Shown one piece after another: positions 47,966 through 59,782 of a DNA stretch of 64,000 nucleotides. The stretch lies in contig JAZDSV010000006.1 in assembly GCA_036784855.1 (NCBI GenBank), positions 407,001 to 471,000 of the forward strand. Reading direction: 5' to 3'. Every line of letters begins with the position of its first letter. Position 1 is the first letter of the stretch. A program made the position numbers and the translations under genes. Source of the stretch: Aphelidium insulamus. Taxonomy: Eukaryota; Aphelidiomycota; Aphelidea; Aphelidiaceae. The notes under the pieces are model-generated. The model saw only the letters and a list, made by a program, of their open reading frames with translations. It had not been told where the DNA came from and made no database searches.

Positions 47966-48006
47966 ATCATTCTAATCAATCTACTGTCTACATAAAAGCA
48001 CAACAA
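47537..48006. other. Divergent intergenic region with (TA)n tract
   Basis: 470 bp between C1QBP (minus) and THUMPD1 (plus). It contains a (TA)n microsatellite at about 47938-47964, 40 bp before the THUMPD1 start. No coding pattern or RNA gene seen. Confidence 0.5.
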
Positions 48007-49128
48007 ATGGCCAAGAGGGGACGCGACGCGCAGGACGATCGCGGTGGCCGCCGTACAAAGTACAAGGGTGGTGGCGCTGGCAGCTCCGTGTTCCCCATGG
48101 TGCCGGGTATGCGTGGCCTGCTGCTCACCTGTAACCGTGGCATGGAGAAGCGCGCGGTGGACGAGGCAATGGACCTCTTTGACCACGTGCGTGCGTGCGT
48201 GCGTGACAGATGTCTGGGTAGTGAGTACATATGATGATTTAATCTACATAGTTTGCCGACAAGTTTGACGCCGAGGACAAAAGCAACCAGAGACCGCTCG
48301 ATGAAGGCACTGTGGTAGACGTCAATGCAGATGATACAACGGATGTTCATCCGACTGATACCGCCGCGCTGGAGGACGAGTATGCCCGAGAACTATCTGA
48401 CCTGTCACGAGAAAAGACGCGTGAACGCGCGGCCAAGAGACGCTTCCACGAACTACGCCTGCCCAAGGTGGACTGCGTGACCTTTCTGCAGTGCGGCACT
48501 GCTGAAGAAGATAATACGTGTACGCGAGATCCCTCCCATTTCATCGTTCGAATTGCTCGCGCGCTTCAGGCTCAGAATGCTTCAGATTCTACTACTGGCC
48601 CAGACAGTGGCAGTGGCGCGTCGTGTCTCTGGTTCAGACACGTGCTGCGCGTGATGCCCATACAGGCTAGTTGCTACGCCAATCTGCCAGACATGACCGA
48701 CGCACTGACTCGACTATGCCACGAACATCTGCCGGCTCTAATTGCCGCGCGTCGTAGCTCTGACAATCATGCGGATATAGATGCGGTTGACAATTGCAAG
48801 TCGGCGCTCACGTTTGCCTGCGTCTACCGGCACCGCAACAACGATAGACTGGACCGAGACGAGGTGGTGAAGATGGTCGCAGCCACTGTTGGCAGTGTGG
48901 GTGGTGCCGGGTTCACCGTCGACTTGAAGGCGCCCTCCATTGTCATTTCGCTGGAAGTTGTTCAGGTGTGTCTATGGGTACATCGGTCAAACTATTTTCT
49001 ACCCATTCTATCTATATATATTGTAGTCCATCTGCGGTATGGCCATTATTGAAGACTTTTATGGGCTGCGCAAGTTGAATATGCAAGAACTGTCGCGGCC
49101 ACCTGCGCCTGCAGATGATGCAGTTTGA
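48007..49128 (+). CDS. THUMPD1: THUMP-domain tRNA acetylation cofactor (THUMPD1/Tan1)
   Basis: Exons 48007-48185, 48252-48965 and 49027-49128. Diagnostic parts: GMRGLLLTCNRGMEKRAVDE at the N-terminus, LRVMPIQASCYANL, CVYRHRNNDRLDRDEVVKMV in the THUMP core, DLKAPSIVISLEVVQ and, after the last intron, SICGMAIIEDFYGLRKLN. THUMPD1/Tan1 binds tRNA and helps Kre33/NAT10 acetylate cytidine 12 of tRNA-Ser and tRNA-Leu. The start has a basic Arg/Lys/Gly stretch. A charged insert (EDEYARELSDLSREKTRERA) separates the N-terminal strand from the THUMP domain, as in other eukaryotes. Confidence 0.92.
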
Positions 49129-49265
49129 GTTGTATAATTGCCAACAATAAATGTAAAAGGTTGATACAGCATATGTAATAATCCGCACGATCTTTTGGCC
49201 ACCGTTTGTTTGCTATGTACCAAGACACTAAAATAGCGGACTTGAGCTACCTATCATAAACAGCG

Positions 49266-51979
49266 ATGCGCGACCTCCTGATTGTCGCGGTGCTGCTCCT
49301 GCTTCTCCCGCTCGCCGAATGTATCTTATTGATAAACGCCACCTTCACATGGATATCGGGAACCCAGACGTTTAATGGTGTCGGTGTATCCGGTGTCGCG
49401 GGCGTTCCATCGACTGCCGTGCGCCCAGGAGCTCGCCACACCCACTGTTCCGCCGTACTATCGCCAACCACAACTGTCAACAGCTATCAAGTATACGTGT
49501 ATGGTGGGCAGCGCCAGTCGTCAAGTACGTCTTATGCAGTTTTCGGTGGTGTTACAACAGAATGATGAGCTCGCCAGATTTCTTGAAGGATTTTTGGCGA
49601 TACAACATGGCCACCACCGAGTGGACAATGTTTGCCGAGAACCCGGTGGGCACGCCGGCATACGGTAGCCTGGGCGTGGAAAGCAACTCGACCTTTCCGG
49701 GCGTGTTACGACAAGCTGCGTGCATCGCCAGCGACTTGAACGGGCAATATTATATCTTTGGGGGTCTCTATACTGCCGGCGGTCAGCATTCAATGACATA
49801 CTTGTATTCAGCTACACTGATGTACCTATTAGTCTTTTACAACGACATGTGGCGCTATAATCCCGTGAGTGGACGTTGGGCGTGGCTCGGCGGAGGGAAT
49901 AGCACGTCGGTACCCGTGATGGGAGTGGAGAGCTCATCTATCTACCCCACAAAGAGACGACAAGTGGCCGCGGCCCAACACCCAACCACGTATCACTTTT
50001 ACATCATGGGTGGAAGTGGAGTCTCGACTGGTGGTGCAGCAGGTAGTATTATATATGGAGGTGGTTGTTCTGGGCTGATGAGCGCTAATCAGGTGATCTG
50101 AACGACATCTGGAGATTCAATATTGCCACCAATGCATGGACATGGGTCAGCGGGCAGATTGACATGGTTGCTGTGCCCACCAACACTACCATAATTGGCG
50201 TTGAGGGTAATGGAAATGCTCTGGGATCTTTGGCAAGGCACGGTATGGTTGTTCACCCCAATGGGTACATGTACGTATTTGGCGGTGGATACAACAACTG
50301 TAAGCAGATGTATAATTTTGCGCTTCTGTTAACTGTTCCATTCAACAGTGTATTCCAACCTGTTGTGGCGCTACAATATTACATCTGGGTTGTGGACTTG
50401 GCTGGCTGGTCAGATTGTTCCAGCTGCAGACATCAAAGGCATCACGTCTGGCGATTTTGATCCTACGTACACTCCGGGATCACGAGAGCCTTGTGGACTC
50501 TCGTTCATTTCAGGGACACGATATGTAATACTCTTTGGCGGCGTGGGATATACTGCCAGCACGGTTGCCCCCATTGACAGCAATCAATTGTGGCTCTTTG
50601 ACACGGACATCAACCAGTGGTCTTGGATTGCTGGAAATCAGAGTGCAGGAATTTATGGTACGCTGGGTACGAGATCTTCAGTCAATTACCCGCCGGCGCA
50701 CTCACGCACCAAACTGCTCCCACTGCTTTACAACTCATCCGTGGTATTTTTCGGAGGTGGAATAGCCTCTAGCATGTACGACGATATGTGGCAAATGGAT
50801 TTTGACTTGGGCGGAAACTACACGATTCCGCCGATTCTCTCCCTCCTGCCCACTACCACATCCGTCAATAGTTTGTCACAACTGCTCGCCGCGTCTTCTA
50901 ATATTTCATTAGTCAGCTCCACCGCCAGTACGACAACTGCAACCACTGAATTATCATCTTCGGCTGTTGCAGCCACTGCCAACACAGGCTTGCCATTCGT
51001 ACCCACAGACAATCTCGCAATAATGTCTCCTGATCTAGTTCCAACATCGTTGCAAAAATTGGTCATTGTGTCCGCGATTGTTGCTATGTTGCTGAGTGTG
51101 ACTCTTGGTCTTATGGTTCACGGGCTGCGGATGCGAACAATGCAGAAAAAACTCGTCGGCAAGGCTCCCGCCTTCCTAACCACGAAACTCGAGCCAAAAG
51201 CAACAACACTGTCGCTTACGCCCATAACTCGAAACAACCCTCTGCGCCACCTATCGGACTTCAATGGATACGACATGCCATCAGCAAACTTCAAAGTATC
51301 TTCAGGAACTGATTTCCGCCTAGCCCACTGCACCGAAGAACAGCAACCAGGGCAGCATTTTGAGTTGCATGAAGCATCAGTGCTTCGGCCAAAGTTAGCC
51401 AAGCACGGTCAAACTGTTATTGTCAAGAAGATTATTGGCGACTCGAACAGGGCCAATGATTACTTTGAGCACGAACTGAGTGTCCTGAACATGGTTCAGA
51501 AGTATCGTTCATCATTCGTTACGGAACTGCTTGGCTACTGCTTTGAGCCCATGATGATGATTGTTACGAAACGTTATCCGCAAGGCTCGCTCCGCAACTG
51601 GCTTCATTACCGCAGCGTCACCGTTAAATCACTCAAGCTATTTTTTGCGATGGATCTTAGTTACGCAGTACAAGCGCTGCACGGTGCAAAGGTTGTGCAC
51701 TCGGACATACAGCCGGCAAACATTGACATTGACGTGTACGAGAACGGTCGCCAGTGCTGTGTGCTGACCAATTTCGGCAATGCACGAGTCTTTCTTAATA
51801 ACGGCCGCCTGCTGGCACCGATTACTCCGCGTCATCTGATAATTTCCTCATATTTGGCGCCAGAGATTTTTTCGAGTCAGCAATGCCTAGAGAGTTTCAA
51901 GAACGCGATTAAAATCGATGTTTATGCAATCGGCATAATAATTCACGATTTGTTGGCCAACACGACCCCAGACGAATAA
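49266..51979 (+). CDS. K6: Kelch-repeat receptor-like pseudokinase
   Basis: Start at 49266 with a strongly hydrophobic signal peptide. Exons are approximately 49266-49524, 49570-49780, 49840-50042, 50095-50300 and 50350-51979; the first junction is unclear because the expected phase-1 join is not obvious there. The Kelch repeats show NDMWRYNPVSGRWAWLGG, DLNDIWRFN and LLWRYNITSGLWTWL. Helix about 51052-51120, juxtamembrane NPLRHLSDFNGYDMP, kinase-like part about 51313-51960. Landmarks: VIVKKII Lys, FEHELS Glu, HSDIQPAN catalytic-loop match, NFG for DFG, LAPE, DVYAIG. The segment before the Lys has an extra EEQQPGQ insert. It is separated from K5 by seven unrelated genes. Confidence 0.82.
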
Positions 51980-52332
51980 ACTAACTGGGCACAAAATCGC
52001 ACGAAAACCATTCGGTCGATAGTAAAAGGCAAGAGTTTAAGAAACGGATAAAGAGTAGAGCTGATTGCTACATATGTGTAGACATTTGTAAAGAGCTGCA
52101 GTATCGTTCAACATATATCTTGCTGCAGGCATATTTAATTATTTCATATAATTGTTGCAGCAGTCCATATATATTAACTATATGCAATAACATCCAGATG
52201 ATCCAGCAATGTTTAGGCCGGCTGTTACAATTGTGTGTCCAGACTTCAGCCAGGGTCAGGGTCAGGGTCAAGTTTCCATTTCCATTACAAAGCGCCGTCA
52301 ATTGAAGCCGTTATAATACACACAGCGACATC
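51980..52332. other. Intergenic region upstream of SEC61A
   Basis: 353 bp between K6 and SEC61A. It is AT-rich in its first part and carries three exact GGGTCA units at 52253-52270, about 60 bp before the SEC61A start codon. Otherwise nothing recognisable. Confidence 0.5.
52253..52270 (+). repeat. Three tandem GGGTCA hexamers upstream of SEC61A
   Basis: Exact 6-bp tandem repeat, also found in two and a half copies upstream of uS10 (22505-22520). It is a candidate promoter element for strongly expressed genes; the role is inferred from position alone. Confidence 0.5.
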
Positions 52333-54264
52333 ATGGGCGGTAAGTTGCCGCACCTGCGTGTTTCCGCAGACTCAAGTGCCGCGGGAGCCCGTGCTGCAGA
52401 GCTATGAAGCCTGGACTCATTGCCCTCATGCTCACACGCTGCACTCGTAGTCCGTTTCCTCCACCTGATCCGCCCCTTCATGGCCGTCATCCCGGAGGTC
52501 GCCCAGCCGGACCGCCGGGCAAGTGCTCCACCTCCCACACGCACGCATTACACAAGTACCGCTAACACTGTGCAGGTGCAATTCCGTGAGAAGATTCTCT
52601 GGACCGCTGTGACTCTGGTGATCTTTCTGGTGTGCTCGCAGATTCCCCTGTACGGCATCATGTCGTCCGACAGCAGTGTACGTCGTCTACATATCGCCGC
52701 CTGGTCATGTCTGGTCATGCCTTACTGAATTTGCGCTCCTTTGCAGGACCCTCTGTTCTGGATGCGTGTGATTATGGCGTCCAACCGCGGTACGCTCATG
52801 GAGTACGGAATAACGCCCATCATCACGTCCGGGATGATTATGCAATTGCTGGCCGGCGCCGGGATCATTGAGGTGGACCACTCGCTCAAGGAGGACCGTG
52901 CCTTGTTCAATGGCGCCCAGAAACGTATGCCATTATTCAAGTATATCTCGATAACCGCGGCTAATATTGACACAGTGTTTGCTCTGATCATGACTTTTGG
53001 CCAGGCTATGGTGTCCATCATGTCGGGATTCTATGGCAATCCGAGGTGCGTGAATGTACCATTTGAATATGTTATGACTTATCATTGCAGTGAAATTGGC
53101 GCCGGTATCTGCTTGCTGCTTGTGCTGCAGCTGACCGTGGCTGGAATGATTGTCATTTTGCTGGATGAGCTGCTGCAGAAGGGCTATGGACTGGGCTCTG
53201 GAATCTCGCTGTTTATCGCCACCAACATTTGTGAAAACATTGTCTGGCAGGCGTTCTCGCCCACCACCATCAACACTGGTCGAGGTGAGGATATTTAGAT
53301 TTATATGAGTTCAGCGCTGACAAAATTTTCAATTAGGAACCGAATTCCACGGCGCCGTTATCGCCTTCTTCCACTTGCTGATCACCCGCAATGACAAGTT
53401 CCGCGCGCTCAAGGAGGCATTTTACCGCTCGCATGCGCCCAACATGAACAACCTGCTGGCGACCGTGGTCATCTTCGCCATCGTGATCTACTTCCAGGGC
53501 TACCGCATCGAACTGCCCATCAAGTCTAACAAGTTCCGCGGCCACCAGGGCACCTATCCCATCAAGCTATTCTACACCAGCAACATGCCCATCATGCTGC
53601 AGTCCGCGCTGACCAGCAACGTGTACTTTATCTCCCAGATGCTGTACAGTCGCTACCCAGACTTTTTCCTGGTTCGCCTCCTGGGCGTGTGGGAGGTACA
53701 TTGACATGTGATTATTCAGTGCCTTGTAATCATTTTATACTTACATTTTACTAACAAATGTGGTAGCCATACGAGGGAACCAGCCAGCTGCACGCTTCGA
53801 GTGGCTTGGCGTACTACATATCTGCGCCGCGTGACTGGGCCGCCACCCTGAGTGACCCGCTGCACTTTGTGGTGTATGTGGCGTGCATGCTGTCGGCGTG
53901 CGCCTTCCTGTCCAAGGCGTGGATCGAGGTGTCGGGATCGGGACCGCGCGACGTTGCCCGCCAGCTCAAGGAGCAGCAGATGGTGATGCGCGGCCACCGC
54001 GAGTCCAGCATGTACAAGGAGCTGAAGCGGATCATCCCCACCGCGGCCGCCTTTGGTGGTCTCTGCATTGGCGCCCTGTCCATCACGGCCGACATGATGG
54101 GTATGCCGCAGTGATATAGTGATATAGCGAGCAATTTACAATGATCCGTAGACGCCATTGGATCCGGCACCGGTATCCTGCTGGCCGTCACCATCATCTA
54201 CCAGTACTTTGAAATGTTTGTCAAGGAGCAGCAGGACCTGGGCGGCATGGAAGGACTGTTCTGA
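52333..54264 (+). CDS. SEC61A: Protein translocon channel subunit Sec61 alpha
   Basis: The multi-pass channel for protein entry into the ER. Exons: 52333-52339 (seven bases, ATGGGCG), 52451-52518, 52576-52677, 52747-52924, 52976-53045, about 53090-53285, about 53337-53695, about 53767-54100 and about 54149-54264. Joined protein: [19 protein letters not shown], then [13 protein letters not shown], the plug [81 protein letters not shown] and [18 protein letters not shown]. These match animal and fungal Sec61 alpha throughout. The second intron has a GC donor (GCAAGT). The intron 52925-52975 is 51 nt with no stop and is removed by comparison with NGAQKLF of other species. Confidence 0.96.
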
Positions 54265-54605
54265 GCGGGTCGGGCGGTGGCGGTGGCGGTGAAATGGTGT
54301 GTGTGTAGGTGTTGTGTGTTTGTGTGACGAAAGCGGCGCGTGAATATTCCCGAGCAATCGGAAGCAGAGTGTTTACAACCCCGCACGCCGCCTCCACGTG
54401 ACACAATTCTCCACACACACACACACACACATTGCATCGCGGCCCACGATCGCCGCCCAAGAACCAATAATAAAGCTCTCAGACAGAATGGCGGCCGCGT
54501 GAAATATCTTTTTGCTGGAGCATATAAAGCGCCTGCAAGCGCGCCGGTGTGAGAACAGCAGTCTGTCTATATATATTTATATAAATATCAAAGTGACAAG
54601 TTCAA
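54265..54605. other. Intergenic region between SEC61A and ALDH3
   Basis: 341 bp with a (CA)n run at about 54413-54432 and an AATAATAAA polyadenylation-like signal near 54466 for SEC61A. The remainder should hold the ALDH3 promoter; no gene seen. Confidence 0.5.
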
Positions 54606-56342
54606 ATGCCTTCAGCAGCCAGTTGGTACACCAGCGAGTCGCAACTGACTGCGGTATGCCTTGTCTGTATTGCACGTATGCACACATTGTATTAATTAAT
54701 GCTTCCACGCGTAGGCGCACGCCAAAGTCCGTGCCAGCTTTAGCGCGGGCAAGACCCTGCCACTAAAGTATCGCCTGGAACAGCTCAAGGCCCTCGCCCG
54801 TTTCCTGACCGAGCACAAGCAACCCCTCATTGACGTGCTGGTGGCGGACGGCAAGTGTCGCGCCGAGGCCGAGGTGGCCGACATCATCAGCACGCAGAAG
54901 GAGGCGCATGCATTCATCTCGTGTCTGGGGCAGTGGGTGAAACCGGTGTCGAGATCGCTGGACTGGGTCAGCACGGTGTCGCTGGATGCGGCCACCATCC
55001 GCGCGGAACCACTCGGTGCCGTACTGGTCATTGGCACGTGGAACTATCCCGTCAACACGGCCCTGTCGCCACTCATTGGCGCGGTATGTGCATAGTCTTA
55101 TTATATCTCTGCTTCTAACAGAACTCTCAAACTCTCAATAGATCGGCGCGGGCAACACGGCCGTGCTTAAACTGTCGGAAGTGGCAGAGAACACGGCGCG
55201 CTATTTGACACAGCATCTGCCCGCATACCTGGACCCCGAGTGTTATGTGGTGGTGAATGGCGCGGTGCCAGAGTCCACTCGCCTACTGGCACTCAAGTGG
55301 GACCACATCTTCTACACCGGCAACGGCACGGTGGGCCGCGTAGTTGCGCGTGCCGCCGCCGAACACCTGACCACATGCACACTGGAGCTGGGCGGCAAGT
55401 CCCCGTCGGTGATTGATCGCGGCGTGGATCTGGCGGTGACGGCCAGACGCATCGCATTCGGCAAGTTCCTCAACTGCGGGCAGACGTGCATTGCCACCGA
55501 CTACGTGCTGGTGCCCACGGAGCTGGCGGAACAGTTTGTCGGCCAGTTGAGCGCGGCGCTGGCCAGCTTCTACGAAGGTCTGGGCGGGAAGGATTTGCAG
55601 CAGAGCGAGTCGTACGGCCGCATTGTCAGCGACCGTCACTGGCAACGGCTGGACAAGCTGCTCAAGACCACCAAGGGCACGGTGGCCATTGGCGGCGCAC
55701 GCAATGGCCCGGCCCGCTTCATTGAACCCACAGTTGTCACCGGGGTCAAACCAACCGACTCACTGATGCAGTCCGAGGTATTTACGTTTGTACTTTTAGT
55801 TCCAATACATATGCATGCATAACAATAATAACAGATATTCGGGCCCATCTTGCCCGTGCTTGTGTATGACAAGTTTGAGGAGGCGCTCGAGTTTATTCGC
55901 GCGCGTGACAAACCGCTGGCCGCCTACCTGTTCTCCAAGAGCCGCGCCAACGTTGAACTATTCCAGTCCACAATCTCCGCTGGTACTGTAATGCTTTTCC
56001 TATTGCTACAAAGAAGTATTTATTTTCAGGCGGCCTGGTAATCAATGACACCGTTATGCACTATGTGACGTGGAATGTACCGTTTGGCGGTGTGGGCGAG
56101 AGCGGCTACGGCAAGTACCACGGCAAGGACTCGTTCGATGTCTTTTCGCACCAGAAGCCCGTGCTGTGGCGCACCAGCCACATGGAGTTTGTCAATCAGA
56201 TTCGGTAAGATTATTACTAATGTGTACATGTCCACACTTCATTGTATATAGCTATCCGCCGTACACGGACAATAATCTGCGCCTGTTGGAACTGGCATTA
56301 CTGCAGACTGTGCGCCAGGCACCCACCAAGCCCGCCAACTAG
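54606..56342 (+). CDS. Class 3 (fatty) aldehyde dehydrogenase
   Basis: Six exons: 54606-54653, about 54715-55083, about 55141-55776, about 55835-55981, about 56031-56205 and about 56252-56342. Oxidises long-chain or aromatic aldehydes with NAD(P). The family marks are VLVIGTWNYPVN and PLIGAIGAGN (nucleotide site, split by an intron), DHIFYTGNGTVGR, the general base Glu in TLELGGKSP, the catalytic Cys in FGKFLNCGQTCIA, EIFGPILPVL, and VPFGGVGESGYGKYHG. Length near 480 residues is normal for ALDH3. The C-terminus (RYPPYTDNNLRLLE) also matches the family, but the tail lacks the long hydrophobic anchor of the microsomal ALDH3A2, so a cytosolic enzyme is likely. Confidence 0.95.
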
Positions 56343-56871
56343 CCTGTTAATATTCAAGCTGTCTGCATCTCCATCATTCACAATATATTTGCCCTTTAAT
56401 TGAGTGTGGAGTAAAGATGTATGTTTCAACAAGATATCAAGACTTCAAAAGTATCTAACTGTTATTTAATACCAGTTGACAGAACAAGTCTACAAGCTGT
56501 AGACAAGAACCAAGTGAGAGAGAGAGTCAAAGGTTAAAGGTAAGTAGAAAGGGAAGGCAAAGCAACAAGTCTACAAGCTGTAGACAAGAACAAAGTAAGG
56601 GAGAGAGTCAAAGGTTAAAGGTATAAGTAGAAAGGGAAGGCAAAGCAACAAGTGTACAAGCTGTGGACAAGAACCAAGTAAGGGAGAGAGTCAAAGGTTA
56701 AAGGTATAAGTAGAAAGGGAAGGCAAAGCAACAAGTCTACAAGCTGTGGACAAGAACCAAGTAAGGGAGAGAGTCAAAGGTTAAAGGTAAAGGTATAAGT
56801 AGAAAGGGAAGGCAAGCCGCAAGTAATTGGACGAGCGCCAACAAACACGCGTCGCTGATACAGAACACAAT
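56343..56871. other. Intergenic region holding the minisatellite
   Basis: 529 bp between ALDH3 and CFAP184, both plus strand. Apart from the four-unit minisatellite and AT-rich flank nothing was recognised. Confidence 0.6.
56484..56820. repeat. Minisatellite, four units of about 81-90 bp
   Basis: Units begin ACAAGTCTACAAGCTGT at 56484, 56565, 56648 and 56731. Each contains a purine-rich AAGGGAAGGCAA end and a TCAAAGGTTAAAGGT middle. Unit 4 has an extra AAAGGT. The array ends about 50 bp before the CFAP184 start codon, so it lies in that gene's promoter or leader. Confidence 0.9.
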
Positions 56872-58889
56872 ATGGAGGAGGAGCAGTCCGCGGTAACAGC
56901 GCCCGCAGAGACTGTTCAAGTCCCGGCTGACGCGGCACAAGTCTCGCCCGCAGCAGCCGATGTGGAAGACTCGCCAGCTCCGGCTACATCTGGCGAAGAT
57001 ACTTCTGTAGCAACGGCGGAAGTTGGCGGTCAGGCCACGGAGAACATGGAAGTGTCGGCAGATCCAACTGTTGTGGCCGACACGGCGGCGGATACTTCGT
57101 CAGCACCCACCACAGACACGGCAAATGATACAGCACCAGCCGGAGTAAATGTGCTGGACCCTCCAAGTGACGTGCCAAGTGACGCGCCAGTCACCACCGT
57201 TGATACAGCAGCGGTGCCAGCAGTGGACGTGCAGGTGCCAGTGGAAGAGACCACGACAATAGTCGACGCGTCTGCGCCAAGCAGCGACGGCAAGCCACCC
57301 GTGTCTGGCAGCGAGAACCATCTCCTGGGAGTGGTCGCGTCGGCCAGCACCACGGATGCCAGTGGCGGCCCTGACAGACGCGCACTGGGCAGCGTCAGGT
57401 CGCTGGCTGCGATGCCCGACTTTTTGCTCCGGCTATCGGAACGGGCGCTCGACAGTGGCAGCGCCGACGAGCAGCCCACTGACATCTCCGCCGAAGAGCA
57501 CCAGCAAGTAGCCTCAGCAGGAAATGCAGATGTATTCACTGGCGACAACGAAACTGCTAGTCCCGCCAGCCCCGGAGAAGCCAGCGGCAGTGTCGCCGAC
57601 GGGTCTGATCAGCAGGCGCCAGACACCGCCGACCCGGTGCCCACGGCGCTGGACGACCAGCAACTGCTGGCCGAGTGGGCCGAGTGTCGCGCGCGCTACA
57701 TCACCGCACAGCAAGAGGTCGGCGAACGGCGCTACAAGCACAAAACCGCCACCCTGGCCCCGCAACCATCCAGCACAAACAGTGCCCGGGCCGTGACGTA
57801 CGCGCCCGGCACGGCCGCCGAAGAGGAGCTGGTGGACCGCGAGTTGTACAGACGGTACGCGGCGATGTTGGCGCAGTACGCGGTGTCGGCCCGTGAGTAC
57901 GAGCGCTGTCTCACGGAGGGGCAGGCGCGCATTCAGCAGCTGGAAGCAGCCAGGACCACGGCGCACGACAATGCCACCGCCAAGCGACGCGACTATGTCA
58001 AGTGGCGGCGCAAGCTATTCCAGCAGGCGCAGTCCCACCGCACTGGCAGTGCCATTCCCCTCAAGGTATGTCCATATCTGTATCTCTATATCTGTATATA
58101 TGTATAGTTGGAATATGTTTATGTAAGCAATGTCCAGCTATAGTTGGAATCTATAGGCGTATAACATACTATGTATAAATACTAAACTCTGAATGTATAG
58201 ACAATTGAAAAGTTCGAGTCCGCGGAGGGAAGAAAGGTGGAAGAACTGTTCCAGGTGCAACTGTCCAACGGCCAGCTGGGCGCACAGATCCATCGCATTG
58301 AGGCCGTGACAAGGGAGCGCGAGACCCTGGCCGGCGGTCTGCACCTGATCGACTTTGAGCAGTTGCACATTGAACGCCAAACGCTGCAGACCAAGATCAA
58401 GGACCGCACGGTTGATGGGGACAAGTTGCGGGACAAGGTGTCGCGCATGGTCCAGACGCTGACGCATGTGAATGAGAAGGTGGCATGGCTGCGCGGTCAG
58501 GTGGCCACCCTGGAGTCGCAGCTTGGCGAGGCCGAACGCCAAGTGCAGACCACCAAGGACAAGGTGCCGCTGCAAAAGAGTGTTCGCGATGGTTTGCGCC
58601 GCAAAAATGTTGAACTAAAACAGAAGACGGCCCTGCTCGGCAATGCAAAGCTCCTGCGCGACTTTGAACAGTGCCTTGTACGTGCACGGTAGACATTGAT
58701 AGCATATATGGCACTAACTCTATCTGACAGGATGCTATAAAGGAACGAGAGAAGGAATTGGCGCGACTGAAGGAAGACTACAAGACTAGAGAAGCAGCCA
58801 TCAAGGCCAAACAGCATGCGGCCCTGGTCGACAAGTATCAAATGCAGGTGAAGCGACTGGACAATGCGTTCTCATCAGCACAGCCGTGA
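56872..58889 (+). CDS. CCDC96: Ciliary coiled-coil protein CCDC96/CFAP184-like
   Basis: Three exons: 56872-58063 (approximate end), about 58201-58677 and about 58732-58889. I take the ATG at 56872 (MEEEQSAV); the frame above it starts only at TTG. The first 300 residues are acidic and Ala/Asp/Thr-rich low complexity. Then comes a coiled coil with the family signature GLHLIDFEQLHIERQTLQ, KIKDRTVDGDKLRDKV and VQTLTHVNEKVAWLRGQV, followed by LLRDFEQCL. This DUF4201 pattern is shared by CCDC96 and CCDC113; the long acidic N-terminus favours CCDC96. The pair binds axonemal doublets near radial spokes and the dynein regulatory complex. Together with BBS9 it indicates a motile flagellum. Confidence 0.82.
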
Positions 58890-59022
58890 TACGCTGGCTG
58901 TAAATAAAGTTTGGATCATCCTGTCCTGCTACAAAAGTATTTCACGAGTGCAGTAAGAGTAGCAGACCGAATTGAACATGTGTGCACTGTGTATTCAATA
59001 GTGTCGCTGATAGAAATCATTA

Positions 59023-59782
59023 TCACGGATAGACGGCCATAAACTGCTCGGCAACAATGCGAGCCCGCGCATTCAAGCTCAACTTCATCTCGCTGATCTC
59101 CTTGTCAATCTCTTCCATGAACTGCACGATAAAGTCCACCAGCTTGTGCTTGTACATTTGGTCCGTGTGAAAGTTGGTGATCAAGAAGCTGATGTCATAG
59201 CCCTGCCGACACTTATATGCATATAACAATCACAGCATTTGACATACGGCGATGGCCTTGCGCCGCAGCACCACAAAGTTCTCGGCGCGCATCATCAGGA
59301 AGCGGGTGAACTTGTGGCAGAGAATCGTCTCAATCTCATCGGCCTGTTTGATCTTGATGGAGACGCGCACCGAGTTGACGGACGCCTCAATGAGCACCTT
59401 TTCATTCTCATTGCGGCTCACTACCACCGGTGTCAGCAGCACCTCCTTGCTGGCTCTGGTTGGGCGGTGCAGGTCAGTCAGTAGATGTAAGAGAGGAGCA
59501 GAAATGCACTTAATATACGTAAACACGCACGGCATGCGAAAACATATCCATTACACACAGCTCAATGCTCACATCTTACCGCGCCTCCACCTCGGGCTTG
59601 TTGTGACGCTCCACCACCTGCGAGGCAAAGTTCTCCAAGCACAGGGCGGCCGTGAGGGTGGCGCGCACGGCATTCAGGTACGGTCTCAGTGTGCTGGACT
59701 AGGCGGGACGTGTCAGTACGGGGCATATTAGAGAAGGGCGAGTAATGGCATCGCATCGACGGCGGCGGAGTGTACTTACCAT
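59023..59782 (-). CDS. ARPC4: Arp2/3 complex subunit 4 (p20)
   Basis: The start codon alone forms the first coding exon (59780-59782), followed by GTAAGT. Next exons: about 59702-59580 ([28 protein letters not shown]), about 59455-59246 ([34 protein letters not shown]) and about 59203-59023 ([40 protein letters not shown]). The chain is nearly identical to animal ARPC4 and about 168 residues long. ARPC4 is a structural core of the complex that nucleates branched actin. The ATG-only exon is deduced from the need for a Met before SSTLRPY and the perfect splice signals. Confidence 0.95.

Noticed and set aside
52253-52270. GGGTCA repeats as telomeric sequence
   Set aside because: Only three units, inside a gene-dense region and not the usual TTAGGG type.
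56484-56820. CRISPR array
   Set aside because: Units are contiguous near-identical repeats without unique spacers, in a eukaryotic genome; it is a minisatellite.
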